This document shows, piece after piece, positions 37,791-46,385 of a DNA stretch of 64,000 nucleotides. How positions within the stretch are numbered: the first letter of the stretch is position 1; every line of letters begins with the position of its first letter. The stretch lies in the NCBI RefSeq assembly GCF_003129965.1, contig NZ_NRCJ01000003.1:124001-188000 (forward strand), written 5' to 3'. This stretch comes from Aggregatibacter kilianii (lineage in GTDB: Bacteria > Pseudomonadota > Gammaproteobacteria > Enterobacterales > Pasteurellaceae). The translations under genes and the position numbers were made by a program. The notes beneath the pieces are model-generated. The model saw only the letters and a list, made by a program, of their open reading frames with translations, had not been told where the DNA came from and searched no databases.

Positions 37791-39003
37791 ACTCTCCTAT
37801 GCGTTGCTCGGCAAACTTGCTTTGCGCGATTTGTATTACGATCGCAAAGTGTCTTTTTGCATTATCGCTTCACTCATTGCAGTGATTGCCCCGTTACTAT
37901 TGCTGTTCAGCTTGAAATTCGGCGTGGTGTCTCAATTGCGTCATCAGCTGATTAATGATCCGCGTAATCTGGAAATCAAAATTATCGGCAATTTGAACTT
38001 GGATAAAAACTGGTTTGATTGGCTACAACAGCAACCGGAAACCCGTTTTGTAGTGCCCTTGACCCGCTCGCTCAATACCATTGCGGATTTATCCGCTAAT
38101 CAAAACAGCGCGAAGAAATTCGTGCAGGATGTGGAGGTCATTCCCACTGCGCCTAATGACCCGCTGACGGAAACTGCATTAAGCCAACCGAACGGCGTTT
38201 TGCTCAGCGCTTTAACGGCAGAAAAATTACAGGTAAACAAGGGTGATAAAATCAATCTGGTGGTAACCCGTTCGCAACATAATCAAGTGGAAAAAGCCAT
38301 CGCAGAACTGGTGGTTGAAGGCATTGTGCCGGAAACCCGTTTCCCGCGTTCGGGGGCATTTGTGCAACTGGATACGCTTCTGGCGATGGAAGATTTTCGT
38401 GACGGTTATCAAACGGCAATTTTTGCTAACCGACAGGATCCTGCTCGCGAACAACAACGGGAGCATTTTGCCCGCGCGCGCATTTACGCCGACGGTTTAG
38501 ATGATGTGGCGCCGCTGGCGTTAAAATTACGCCAAAAAAATATTGAAACTGCCACGGAAGCCAAAGCCATCGAAAATGTCAAAGCCATTGACGGCGTGCT
38601 GAACGTGATTTTCATGGTGATTGCCACCACGGCAGTGTTGGGTTGCGTGCTATCCCTCATCGGTGCATTTTTGGCGAACATCGATCGCAAACGCAAAGAA
38701 ATAGCCCTGTTGCGATTATTCGGCTTTCAAACCGGCGCGGTGATTTTATATTTGATCATGCAAGCCCTTTGTTTAAGCAGTATGGCATTTGTTTTGTCAT
38801 ATTTGCTGTTCCTATCGGGCAGTCAGGTTTTCAATTTTGTCTTAGGTCAGAATTTGTCTAGCGATATTTTCATCAGCAGTCTGCATTTTATTCATTTACT
38901 TATCGCTTTTGTTATCGCCTTATTCCTTGCCGCTGTGGTGGCGGGTATCGGCGCAAGACAGGCGGTACGCATTCAACCGGCGGAGAGTTTACGGGATGTC
39001 TAA
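37777..39003 (+). CDS. FtsX/LolC-type ABC permease (TagS-like)
   Basis: A 408-residue inner membrane subunit. One hydrophobic segment lies at about 24-46 (FCIIASLIAVIAPLLLLFSL), then a periplasmic domain of about 220 residues, then three more segments near the C-terminus (VIFMVIATTAVLGCVLSLIG, VILYLIMQALCLSSMAFVLS, LIAFVIALFLAAVVAGIG). This four-helix layout with a large periplasmic domain is that of MacB/LolCE/FtsX permeases. The coupling segment FLANIDRKRKEIALLRLFG is present. The ATG at 37777 has AAGGA upstream; an earlier ATG at 37723 would overlap the ATPase gene by 68 bp and is less likely. The 3' end overlaps the FGE-like gene by eight bases. Confidence 0.85.
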   Translation: MQQVKLSYALLGKLALRDLYYDRKVSFCIIASLIAVIAPLLLLFSLKFGVVSQLRHQLINDPRNLEIKIIGNLNLDKNWFDWLQQQPETRFVVPLTRSLNTIADLSANQNSAKKFVQDVEVIPTAPNDPLTETALSQPNGVLLSALTAEKLQVNKGDKINLVVTRSQHNQVEKAIAELVVEGIVPETRFPRSGAFVQLDTLLAMEDFRDGYQTAIFANRQDPAREQQREHFARARIYADGLDDVAPLALKLRQKNIETATEAKAIENVKAIDGVLNVIFMVIATTAVLGCVLSLIGAFLANIDRKRKEIALLRLFGFQTGAVILYLIMQALCLSSMAFVLSYLLFLSGSQVFNFVLGQNLSSDIFISSLHFIHLLIAFVIALFLAAVVAGIGARQAVRIQPAESLRDV

Positions 39004-40594
39004 CACAACGAAACAATGGCGTAACGCAAAAATAACGTTTTTTTCCACCGCACTTTTGGCGCAGTTTATAGCGCAGGCCGCTCACGCAGCGCCTTGGGAA
39101 GAAAAATTTTATAATCCGAAACCCTTAGAAGGCGATGTGGTGTTACCGATGCCTTGTGAGGGCAATATGGTGTTTCGCGTGATCAAAACGGAAACCCAGT
39201 CGCCGTTACAGGAAAAAAGCGTGGTGTTGGGTAGCGACAATTCCGCCGATCAAATTGCCGAATATTCTACCCCGAATTCCATCGCAGGGAGCTTCGGCGA
39301 TAAAGCCCAAGGGCGTTATTTCCTGCTGGCGAAATATGAAGTGTCGCAGTTGCAATATCAGTCGGTGATGAACGAGCAATGCCCGTCGGCAAACATGAAA
39401 GGGCGTTTGCCGATTACCGATGTGAGCTGGTTTGACGCAGTGGAATTTACCCGTAAATACAACGAATGGTTGTTAAAACATGCGGCGGATAAATTGCCGA
39501 CGGAAGACGGCGCGAAAGGCTTCGTGCGGCTACCGACCAACGCCGAGTGGGAATATGCGGCGCGTGGTGGGGCGGCGGTGTCTTCCTCTGAATTCCGTGA
39601 ACCCTTGTTCCCGATGAAAGACGGCGCAGAAAAGTACGTTTGGAGCAATAAAAACGCCAACGGCAAAATTCAGTTAACCGGTCAGTTGGAAGGTAATCCG
39701 TTAGGTTTATTCGATACTTTAGGCAATGCCGCAGAAATGATGTTTGATGCCTTCAAACTCAATCGCTTGGATCATTACCACGGGCAAAGTGGCGGCGTCA
39801 CCGTGCGCGGCGGCAGTTATTTAAATTCGGCGGAAAGCCTGAACAACGCTTATCGTATTGAACGTCCGTTGTATAACAACGGCAATGCGGATAAAGCCAA
39901 AGACATCGGTTTTCGCGTAGCGTTGGTCGCGCCGGTACTCACGTCGGCACAGCGAATCAAAGAGCTGAAAGAAGAATGGGCGAAGCTCGGACGGGATGAT
40001 AACAAAGACGACAAACACGGCGCCGGCTCCAATGTGGTTGGTCAGTTAGAGCAGTTGGCAAAAGACGTACAAAACCAAACTATCGAAAAAGAACAGTTGG
40101 AAAAAGAACTGAAAAAACTTAACGACACCTTGCGTCAAGCCAACCAAGCCCGCGACGAACAGCGTGATTCCGCCATTCAGGCGTCTTTGCGTTTGGGTGG
40201 TTTCCTGTGCACCAATATTGTGGATTTGGACAATACTTACCAAAACGCGTTGAATCTGGCGGAAAATATCAAACAAACCTGTGACGGCGCACCGAAAGAG
40301 GGTTTGTGTTCCGATGAGCAAATTAACAATCTGAACGAGAAAAAACTGAAAGCGGAAAATGCTCTCAAGTTTACGTTGAAATATTATGCCGACACCTTGG
40401 TGGATAACGCCACCTTATACAACGCGGGCATGATTGAAAAGCAAGTGGAAGCCACCAAACAACGCTTGCAAAACCGAGAAAAAAATAATGCGGCGCAGTT
40501 TATTCAATCTTATTGGGAGCAATTATCGCAATATAACAAAGACGGAAAAGTTGACCGCGAGGGTTGGTTAAAAAGTTGCCGTGACGTAAAATAA
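38996..40594 (+). CDS. Secreted FGE/SUMF1-like protein (TagR-like) with coiled-coil tail
   Basis: 532 residues from ATG 38996 (GGAGAG upstream, eight-base overlap with the permease gene). A signal peptide ends at AQAAHA. The formylglycine-generating-enzyme fold spans about residues 70-320: YFLLAKYEVSQLQYQSVM, LPITDVSWFDAVEFTRKYNEW, FVRLPTNAEWEYAARGG near 178, GGVTVRGGSYLNSAES near 265, and DIGFRVALV. The Cys pair that makes FGE catalytic is absent after RGGSY, so it is probably a binding domain rather than an oxidase. A coiled coil (about 345-395) and helical Cys-containing tail follow. TagR, in T6SS regulatory cassettes, has the same fold and neighbours. Confidence 0.82.
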   Translation: MSNTTKQWRNAKITFFSTALLAQFIAQAAHAAPWEEKFYNPKPLEGDVVLPMPCEGNMVFRVIKTETQSPLQEKSVVLGSDNSADQIAEYSTPNSIAGSFGDKAQGRYFLLAKYEVSQLQYQSVMNEQCPSANMKGRLPITDVSWFDAVEFTRKYNEWLLKHAADKLPTEDGAKGFVRLPTNAEWEYAARGGAAVSSSEFREPLFPMKDGAEKYVWSNKNANGKIQLTGQLEGNPLGLFDTLGNAAEMMFDAFKLNRLDHYHGQSGGVTVRGGSYLNSAESLNNAYRIERPLYNNGNADKAKDIGFRVALVAPVLTSAQRIKELKEEWAKLGRDDNKDDKHGAGSNVVGQLEQLAKDVQNQTIEKEQLEKELKKLNDTLRQANQARDEQRDSAIQASLRLGGFLCTNIVDLDNTYQNALNLAENIKQTCDGAPKEGLCSDEQINNLNEKKLKAENALKFTLKYYADTLVDNATLYNAGMIEKQVEATKQRLQNREKNNAAQFIQSYWEQLSQYNKDGKVDREGWLKSCRDVK

Positions 40595-40641
40595 CGTCCT
40601 CATTGCAAAACGATTTTTTATCATAAAAAGGAAAACAAAAT

Positions 40642-41358
40642 ATGTTTAATCTTCAATCTAAGAAGTCTTTATTGGGTGTTTTCACCTTGTCTGCGACATT
40701 GGCGCTCACCGGTTGTGAAAGCATGCCGGGATTCGGTTCCGATTCTGACGTAGATAGCCGTTTAACCTCCGGCCATCAGGCGGAGTTTTTTAGTAAGTCC
40801 GGTTTAACTGCTTGTGCGGCGGGTGCGGCTGCCGGTGTGGGGGCGTGCTTGCTAAGCGGTACCGATAATGCGGCGCTTTGTTCTGCGGTGGCGGCGGTTG
40901 CCGGTTGCGGTATTTTGATGGGCGGTAACTATTATTTAGAACAACAACGTACCAGCTATGCCAACAAAGAAGAGCGTTTAAACGCCTATTTGAAAGATTT
41001 AAACAAAAATACTCAAGAAGCAAGAACCTTGGCGAATTCGGCAAAAACCGTGTTGAGTCAAAACCAGAGAACCTTGGCGAATTTGAACTCGCAATTAAAA
41101 AATAACAGCATTCAAAAAGACGAAGCTAAACGTCAGTTGAAAGAAATTGACAGCAATATCGCTTACTTAAAAGATAAATTGAAGAAAATGAAAGAAAGCG
41201 AGCAAGATTGGAAAAGAGTGGCGCAACAAGAGCGCGGCAGCGGTATGAACGTGGCAAAACTTGATTCGCAAATCGCCCAATACCAAAAACAAATCGCCGC
41301 GTTGGAAAAACAGGTTGCGCTTGTGTCACAACAACGTAATGCCTTGAACGTGGGTTAA
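40642..41358 (+). CDS. Coiled-coil lipoprotein with glycine-rich hydrophobic segment
   Basis: A 238-residue predicted lipoprotein: the signal peptide ends in the lipobox LALTGC, acylated Cys near residue 25. A Gly/Ala/Cys-rich hydrophobic stretch follows (about 53-90, CAAGAAAGVGACLLSG and AVAAVAGCGILMGGNYY), resembling glycine-zipper segments that insert in membranes. The rest (95-238) is a long Gln/Lys/Asn-rich coiled coil. Ser-Met follow the Cys, without the Asp at +2 that would retain it in the inner membrane, so outer membrane location is favoured. By position it could play the TagQ role. The sequence itself is not recognised. Confidence 0.75.
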   Translation: MFNLQSKKSLLGVFTLSATLALTGCESMPGFGSDSDVDSRLTSGHQAEFFSKSGLTACAAGAAAGVGACLLSGTDNAALCSAVAAVAGCGILMGGNYYLEQQRTSYANKEERLNAYLKDLNKNTQEARTLANSAKTVLSQNQRTLANLNSQLKNNSIQKDEAKRQLKEIDSNIAYLKDKLKKMKESEQDWKRVAQQERGSGMNVAKLDSQIAQYQKQIAALEKQVALVSQQRNALNVG

Positions 41359-41367
41359 GGAGTGAGT

Positions 41368-41856
41368 ATGAAAACGTTGCTAAAAACCACCGCACTTTTC
41401 AGTGCCGCAATCATGCTTTCCGCATGCACCAACACGCCGGAAGAATGCGATCCAAGTGTTGAATTAAACATTTTCAGCAAAGCCACTTGCCAATTTTCCG
41501 GCAGTTACGATAAACGCATTGAACAAAAAGAAAAATTGGTGTTAGACGCGAAGAAAGAAAACGCCAAATTCAACAAAATTTATGCGGACATCAAAGCGCA
41601 GCAAAAATCCGTTAACCAATCTATTGCGCAGAAAAAAGCACAGCAAGCCAAGTTGAATCAATCGGTGGATAAACTGACTACCGAATTGAAACAAAAAGCC
41701 AAAGGCAGACAAGACTTGCAGGCTGAAATCGCCGAAGTGGAAAAACAAATGAAGGCGGTGAATAACAGCGGCGGTTCCGAAATGGAAAAACAAGCGGAGC
41801 TGGAGCAATTACAACGTAAGTTATCTAATCTGCAAAAAGCATTAGGTTTACAATAA
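41368..41856 (+). CDS. Small coiled-coil lipoprotein
   Basis: 162 residues from ATG 41368, five bases after AAGGAG; a GTG six bases upstream is less likely. The signal peptide ends at lipobox MLSAC, Cys near residue 20. After a short Cys-containing region (EECDPSVEL, FSKATCQFSGSYDKR), the remainder is a continuous charged coiled coil (about 50-160). It follows the larger coiled-coil lipoprotein by nine bases and is the last gene before a good terminator, closing the srfA-to-lipoprotein unit. Not recognised as a named family. Confidence 0.75.
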   Translation: MKTLLKTTALFSAAIMLSACTNTPEECDPSVELNIFSKATCQFSGSYDKRIEQKEKLVLDAKKENAKFNKIYADIKAQQKSVNQSIAQKKAQQAKLNQSVDKLTTELKQKAKGRQDLQAEIAEVEKQMKAVNNSGGSEMEKQAELEQLQRKLSNLQKALGLQ

Positions 41857-41862
41857 GAAATC

Positions 41863-41890
41863 GAGGGCTACGATGTTTGTAGCCCTTTTA
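41863..41890 (+). terminator. Rho-independent terminator closing the srfA-lipoprotein unit
   Basis: GGGCTAC (41865-41871), loop GATGTTT and GTAGCCC (41879-41885), followed by TTTTATT. It lies seven bases after the stop codon. It implies that the four downstream paralogues have their own promoter or rely on readthrough. Confidence 0.85.
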
Positions 41891-41952
41891 TTCCGCTTTT
41901 CGTCCCAAAAGTGCGGTTGCTTTTGGCGGTGTTTTTTGTTTTAAGGCATAGT

Positions 41953-43260
41953 ATGCAGCATCTGGCGCGAGTCGGTTTAGATCAATATCACCAAGAAGCC
42001 GTTGAATTATTTCGTCACTACGATGATATCGTTGCGGTGTTGACCCGCCATTTGCCACCGAGCACGGCAACCATGTTGGCGCGCCCCGAAGTCAATGGCG
42101 ACGTGGTGGAATGGTATTCCGATCTGCAAGGTCAGCCTTATTTATTGGAAAGCGATTCTGTCGTGCATTTAACAGCGCGGGAACAGGCGAAAAACCTCAT
42201 TGATTCACGCTTACAGCACATTGATGCCTTGCGTCAGGATCTGTTGCAAAGAAATGCCATCGCACCTGAATTAGCCGAACAACTGAAAAAACTCGTCGAT
42301 CTTGTTCAACAGCATGAAATACAAATTCATCTGGTCAACAATCAGCCGGTGATTACCGGTTTCGGCTTGAAGCAAGAGACAACGCCTGAAGCGGCGCCGA
42401 TTATCGCCAAATCTAAAACCTCCCGCCCATGGTTATGGCTTCTACTTTTTTTATTGCTTTTGCTTGCCGGATTTTTACTCTGGTGGTTCTATTTCCGCCC
42501 CCAAACCATGCCGATCGAACCTGTCGTGGCGCCTAAACAGGAAGCGGCGAAACATTGCCGTAAAGTCGAAAATCATACGGACATTCCACAACTGGCGATT
42601 ATTTTTAATAATGCCACAGGCATGAAATATACCTTATTGGAAAGCAAGGAAGCGATTAAAGCCTTTGATGATAAATTGTTGGAGCAACGTCTTCCGCAAC
42701 AGGAAATTGATTACATGGATCGCCAGCCGAATCGCTCCGTGGCTGCGAAAGAAGCGGTTAATCACTTGATTAATGATATTCCTAACGCCATTGATATTGG
42801 TTTGATTGAATTACAAAGCTGCGAGAGTAAGTCGCCCGAGGTGTCCGCCGTCATTAATCACGGCATTTTCCAAAGTGCACAACGCAATCAGTTGAAAGAT
42901 AAGGTGAAAAACATGACTGTACGCGAACACCGTGTGCCCGGCACGCCGATTTATGAGGGATTGGAAAAAGCCTTAACCCTTCTCGACGGCAAAGATCGGG
43001 AAGCCCTAATTGTGTTAATCACTGAAGGCAACGGTGATTGTACCGAGCGCAAAGCTTGCGCCTTAATGGAAAATGTCGCCAAAGAACGCCCCAAATTAAA
43101 AGTGAATATCGTGAGCATTAATTCTCCGTGGAACGCCACGGATTGTCTGGCAAAATCCACGGGCGGACAGATTTTTGACCACGATATGACCAGCCAAGAA
43201 AAATTAACCGATGCCATCAAACAGGCAATGAAACCGGTACAACAAGAAATTTGCGAATAA
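41953..43260 (+). CDS. Bitopic vWA-like paralogue 1, degenerate MIDAS
   Basis: 435 residues from ATG 41953 with AAGG upstream. Residues 1-140 are the shared N-terminal module (HLPPSTATMLARPEV, VVEWYSDLQGQPYLL, LVNNQPVITGFG at 128-138). The membrane helix spans about 158-182, followed by a short linker, and a vWA-like domain from about residue 205. The MIDAS position reads IIFNNATGM (218-224) and the third metal loop LITEGNGDC; both acidic Asp positions are replaced, so metal-dependent binding is unlikely. It differs from the other three by lacking the long Lys-Pro-Glu linker. The vWA-like domain is closest to that of the next gene (shared LKVNIVSINS and DCLAK). Confidence 0.8.
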   Translation: MQHLARVGLDQYHQEAVELFRHYDDIVAVLTRHLPPSTATMLARPEVNGDVVEWYSDLQGQPYLLESDSVVHLTAREQAKNLIDSRLQHIDALRQDLLQRNAIAPELAEQLKKLVDLVQQHEIQIHLVNNQPVITGFGLKQETTPEAAPIIAKSKTSRPWLWLLLFLLLLLAGFLLWWFYFRPQTMPIEPVVAPKQEAAKHCRKVENHTDIPQLAIIFNNATGMKYTLLESKEAIKAFDDKLLEQRLPQQEIDYMDRQPNRSVAAKEAVNHLINDIPNAIDIGLIELQSCESKSPEVSAVINHGIFQSAQRNQLKDKVKNMTVREHRVPGTPIYEGLEKALTLLDGKDREALIVLITEGNGDCTERKACALMENVAKERPKLKVNIVSINSPWNATDCLAKSTGGQIFDHDMTSQEKLTDAIKQAMKPVQQEICE

Positions 43261-43302
43261 AATGCGGTGGTTTTTCGCCGCGTTTTTGAAGTTGGAGAAG
43301 TT

Positions 43303-43980
43303 ATGCAACGCCTAGCGAGAATCAATTTAGATAAACAAAACAGCGCCGCTGTGCAGCTGTTCAGCCATTACGACGAGATCACGACGATGTTGCTCCGTCA
43401 TTTGCCGCCGAGTACGGCGTCCATGCTGGCGCGCCCTGAAGTCAAAGGCAACATCGTGGAATGGTATTCCGAATTGCAAGGGCAGCCGTATTTGTTAGGC
43501 AACTCAGAGCGCGATCAACAAGCCCGCAAACAGGCGGAAGTCTTGATTGCACAACGTTTGGCTGCGGTGGATAAACTGCGTACGGAGTTGCTCCAAAAGG
43601 GGGCTATTACAACAGAACAAGCCTCGTTATTGGAAAAGGTAGTGGATGCGGCGCAGCATGATTCCATCCAAATTTATATCGTCAATAAACAGCCCGTGAT
43701 TACCGGCTGGGGTTTGGGCAAAAAGCCGATTCCTGTACCACCGCCTGTGGTGGCTGTGCCGCAAAAATCCCGTTGGTGGCTTTGGTTGTTGCCGTTATTG
43801 CTGTTACTGTTAGGCGGATTGGCGTGGTGGCTATTTTTCCGCCCTGAGCCCGTTAAAGAAGAACCGACGGAGCCCGTGAAAATCGAAATTGCCAAACCGG
43901 AACCGAAGCCGGAACCGCCGAAAGAAGAGCCGAAACCGGAACCGCAGAAACTGGAATTTATTCCGGAGCCTGAGCCTGTG
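43303..43980 (+). repeat. Near-identical duplicated segment, copy A (N-terminal half of paralogue 2)
   Basis: This segment and copy B (44851-45525) agree almost base for base, for example over the stretch GAGCTGTTCAGCCATTACG or its one-base variant and the following 100 bp. The similarity begins upstream of the start codon, in the uptake-signal spacer at about 44805 versus 43257. A tandem duplication of about 1.55 kb is the simplest origin. The two genes diverge after the first linker repeats. Confidence 0.85.
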
Positions 43981-44808
43981 AAAGAAGAACCGCTCCCCGA
44001 ACCGGAGCCGGTAAAAGAAGAACCAAAACCGGAGCCTGAACCGGTAAAAGAGGAGCCTAAGCTGGAACCCGTTGCAGAAGTGAAAAAGAAACCGCAGAAA
44101 AACTGTCGTGTCGTTAAAAAGCCAACAGATGTTCCACAAATGGCGATTATTTTTAATAATGCGTCAGGAATGCAATATACCTTATTAGAAAGCGCCAGAA
44201 CAGTAATCGCTTTTAATGATCGATGGGGGATGCAAGGTGTTACTGATGAGGAAATTAAGTATATGTTCCGTCAACCAAATCGTTCGACGGCATCGAAAAA
44301 ATCCGTCGCCCAGTTAATTGATCGTATTCCTGCTGCCGTGGATATTGGACTTGTTGAATTAAAAAGCTGTTTATCCACCTCAACGGCAACGTCCTTTGCA
44401 ACGAATCATGGTATTTTTTCCGGTGGTCAGCGAGGGCGGTTAAAAGCAAAGTTGAAAAATATGCATGTACGTCAGCATTATGCTACTGGAACACCAATTT
44501 ATGAGGGATTACAAAAGGCGTTAACCTTAGTGGACGGTAAAGAACGTGAGGCACTGATTGTATTAATTACGGAAGGTAATGATGATTGTACGCATCGAAA
44601 TATTTGTCAGCTAATTAAGCAAGAAAAACAGGCAAGACCAAAATTAAAAGTGAATATCGTGAGCATTAATTCAATTGTAGATTACACTGACTGTCTTGCC
44701 AAAGAAACGGGGGGGCAGATTATTAGTGGCGATATGACGTCTCAAGCGAAACTCACCAACGCCATTAGAAAATCAATGAAATCGGTAGAACAAGAAATTT
44801 GCGAATAA
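43303..44808 (+). CDS. Bitopic vWA-like paralogue 2, degenerate MIDAS, Lys-Pro-Glu linker
   Basis: 501 residues from ATG 43303, behind GGAGAAG. The shared module (1-140, IYIVNKQPVITGWGLGKK) and helix (about 156-178) are followed by a rigid linker of KEEPKPEPEPV-type repeats (about 181-265) and a vWA-like domain. MIDAS is replaced by IIFNNASGM (285-290) and the later acidic loop by LITEGNDDC. The N-terminal half is almost identical at DNA level to the next gene, whereas the C-terminal domain matches the previous gene better and is more AT-rich. This mixture indicates domain exchange or gene conversion. The linker is long enough to reach across much of the periplasm. Confidence 0.82.
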   Translation: MQRLARINLDKQNSAAVQLFSHYDEITTMLLRHLPPSTASMLARPEVKGNIVEWYSELQGQPYLLGNSERDQQARKQAEVLIAQRLAAVDKLRTELLQKGAITTEQASLLEKVVDAAQHDSIQIYIVNKQPVITGWGLGKKPIPVPPPVVAVPQKSRWWLWLLPLLLLLLGGLAWWLFFRPEPVKEEPTEPVKIEIAKPEPKPEPPKEEPKPEPQKLEFIPEPEPVKEEPLPEPEPVKEEPKPEPEPVKEEPKLEPVAEVKKKPQKNCRVVKKPTDVPQMAIIFNNASGMQYTLLESARTVIAFNDRWGMQGVTDEEIKYMFRQPNRSTASKKSVAQLIDRIPAAVDIGLVELKSCLSTSTATSFATNHGIFSGGQRGRLKAKLKNMHVRQHYATGTPIYEGLQKALTLVDGKEREALIVLITEGNDDCTHRNICQLIKQEKQARPKLKVNIVSINSIVDYTDCLAKETGGQIISGDMTSQAKLTNAIRKSMKSVEQEICE

Positions 44809-44850
44809 AGTGCGGTGGTTTTTCGCCGCATTTTTGAAGTTGGAGAAATT

Positions 44851-45525
44851 ATGCAACGCTTAGCAAGAGTCAATCTGGATCAACAAAATAGCGCCGCTGT
44901 GGAGCTGTTCAGCCATTACGACGAGATCACGACGATGTTGCTCCGTCATTTGCCGCCGAGCACGGCGACTATGTTGGCGCGTCCGGAAGTCAACGGCAAC
45001 ATCGTGGAATGGTATTCCGAACTGCAAGGTCAGCCGTATTTATTAGGCAACTCAGAGCGCGATCAACAAGCCCGCAAACAGGCGGAAGCTTTGATTGCAC
45101 AACGTTTGGCAGCGGTGGATAAGCTACGTACGGAGTTGCTCCAAAAGGGGGCTATTACAACAGAACAAGCCTCGTTATTGGAAAAAGTGGTGGATGCCGC
45201 GCAGCATGATTCCATTCAAATTTATATCGTCAATAAACAGCCCGTGATTACCTGCTGGGGTTTAGGCAAAAAGCCGATTCCTGTAGCACCGCCTGTGGTG
45301 GCTGTGCCGCAAAAATCCCGTTGGTGGCTTTGGTTGTTGCCGTTATTGTTGTTACTGTTAGGCGGATTGGCGTGGTGGCTATTTTTCCGTCCTGAGCCCG
45401 TTAAAGAAGAACCAACGGAACCGGTGAAAATTGAAATTGCCAAACTGGAACCGAAGCCTGAACCACCAAAAGAAGAGCCGAAACCGGAACCGCAGAAACT
45501 GGAATTTATTCCGGAGCCGGAAGAA
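44851..45525 (+). repeat. Near-identical duplicated segment, copy B (N-terminal half of paralogue 3)
   Basis: Partner of the segment at 43303-43980. Both copies keep their reading frames. Recombination between them would delete or duplicate one gene and join the promoter-proximal module of one to the vWA domain of the other. The corresponding part of paralogue 4 is related but clearly more diverged. Confidence 0.85.
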
Positions 45526-46326
45526 CCTAAGGTAGAAGAACCGCCAAAAGTGGAAGAGCCGCCTGTGGAGGAACCACCAAAAGTCGATGAAGCGGCGAAA
45601 GTGGAAGAACCGCCTAAGAAGGTGGAAAAACCAAAATATTGCACCAAAACCATTACCCCGGCACAGCGTCCGCAAATGGTGATAGTTTTTGATGATTCCG
45701 GTTCAATGTTGTGGTCATTAAGTGAAACTAAGGCAGCAATAGAAGCATTTGAGCGACGTTGGGAGATGATCGGCGTATCTGATGAAGAACTTGCCTATAT
45801 GCGTCGAGAACCTAATCGGATCAACACAGCGAAGAAATCTGCTGCGTCGATCATCGATAAAATCGATCCGAATATTGATATTGGGCTAGTCAGTTTGAAA
45901 ATGTGTCCCGGCGCCCGTAATCACGGTATGTTTGGTCCAGGTAAACGAAAAGCGTTGAAAGCCCAAATTCGCTCGTTAATGCCTAAGGAAAGTGATCAAG
46001 GCACCGGAACTGCGCTTTATAGCGGTTTACAACAAGCGGCGGCAATGGTGGATGGCGTTAAGCGGGAAGCTTTCATTTTAGTGCTAAGTGATGGTGAAGA
46101 TAACTGTAATGGCGCTAAACTCGATGTTTGTGGTTTGGGACGCCAACTCGCCAAACAAAAACCGAAACTGAAAATCAATGTGGTGGACATTGGCGGTGCA
46201 AAAGCGGCTAACTGCCTGGCGACGGCGACTAAAGGCAAAGTGTTTACCGCCAATAGCCGCGCGCAGGTTACGAACATGATTAACCAAGCCATTAAGCCGA
46301 TGGTGGAAAAAGAAGAGTGTAAATAA
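44851..46326 (+). CDS. Bitopic vWA paralogue 3 with intact MIDAS
   Basis: 491 residues from ATG 44851. The N-terminal module, helix and first part of the linker copy those of paralogue 2 with a few substitutions (for example TCWG for TGWG in the signature). The linker then changes to PKVEEPPKVEE repeats (about 224-260). The vWA domain has the full metal site: VIVFDDSGSM (279-286, DxSxS), the Thr in QGTGTALYSGL and the Asp in VLSDGEDNC. It is therefore the one paralogue able to bind a ligand through a metal ion. Its location in the periplasm is inferred from a single helix with the module inside. Confidence 0.85.
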   Translation: MQRLARVNLDQQNSAAVELFSHYDEITTMLLRHLPPSTATMLARPEVNGNIVEWYSELQGQPYLLGNSERDQQARKQAEALIAQRLAAVDKLRTELLQKGAITTEQASLLEKVVDAAQHDSIQIYIVNKQPVITCWGLGKKPIPVAPPVVAVPQKSRWWLWLLPLLLLLLGGLAWWLFFRPEPVKEEPTEPVKIEIAKLEPKPEPPKEEPKPEPQKLEFIPEPEEPKVEEPPKVEEPPVEEPPKVDEAAKVEEPPKKVEKPKYCTKTITPAQRPQMVIVFDDSGSMLWSLSETKAAIEAFERRWEMIGVSDEELAYMRREPNRINTAKKSAASIIDKIDPNIDIGLVSLKMCPGARNHGMFGPGKRKALKAQIRSLMPKESDQGTGTALYSGLQQAAAMVDGVKREAFILVLSDGEDNCNGAKLDVCGLGRQLAKQKPKLKINVVDIGGAKAANCLATATKGKVFTANSRAQVTNMINQAIKPMVEKEECK

Positions 46327-46385
46327 GCGCACGTTACGAAACAAAAAAGTGCGGTCGAAATTTAAAACGTTTTTTAGGAGTCATT

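Noticed and set aside
26667..41856. A type VI secretion system
   Set aside because: No tss structural genes (sheath, VgrG, Hcp, TssJLM, ClpV) are found; only regulatory Tag/PpkA-like components are seen.
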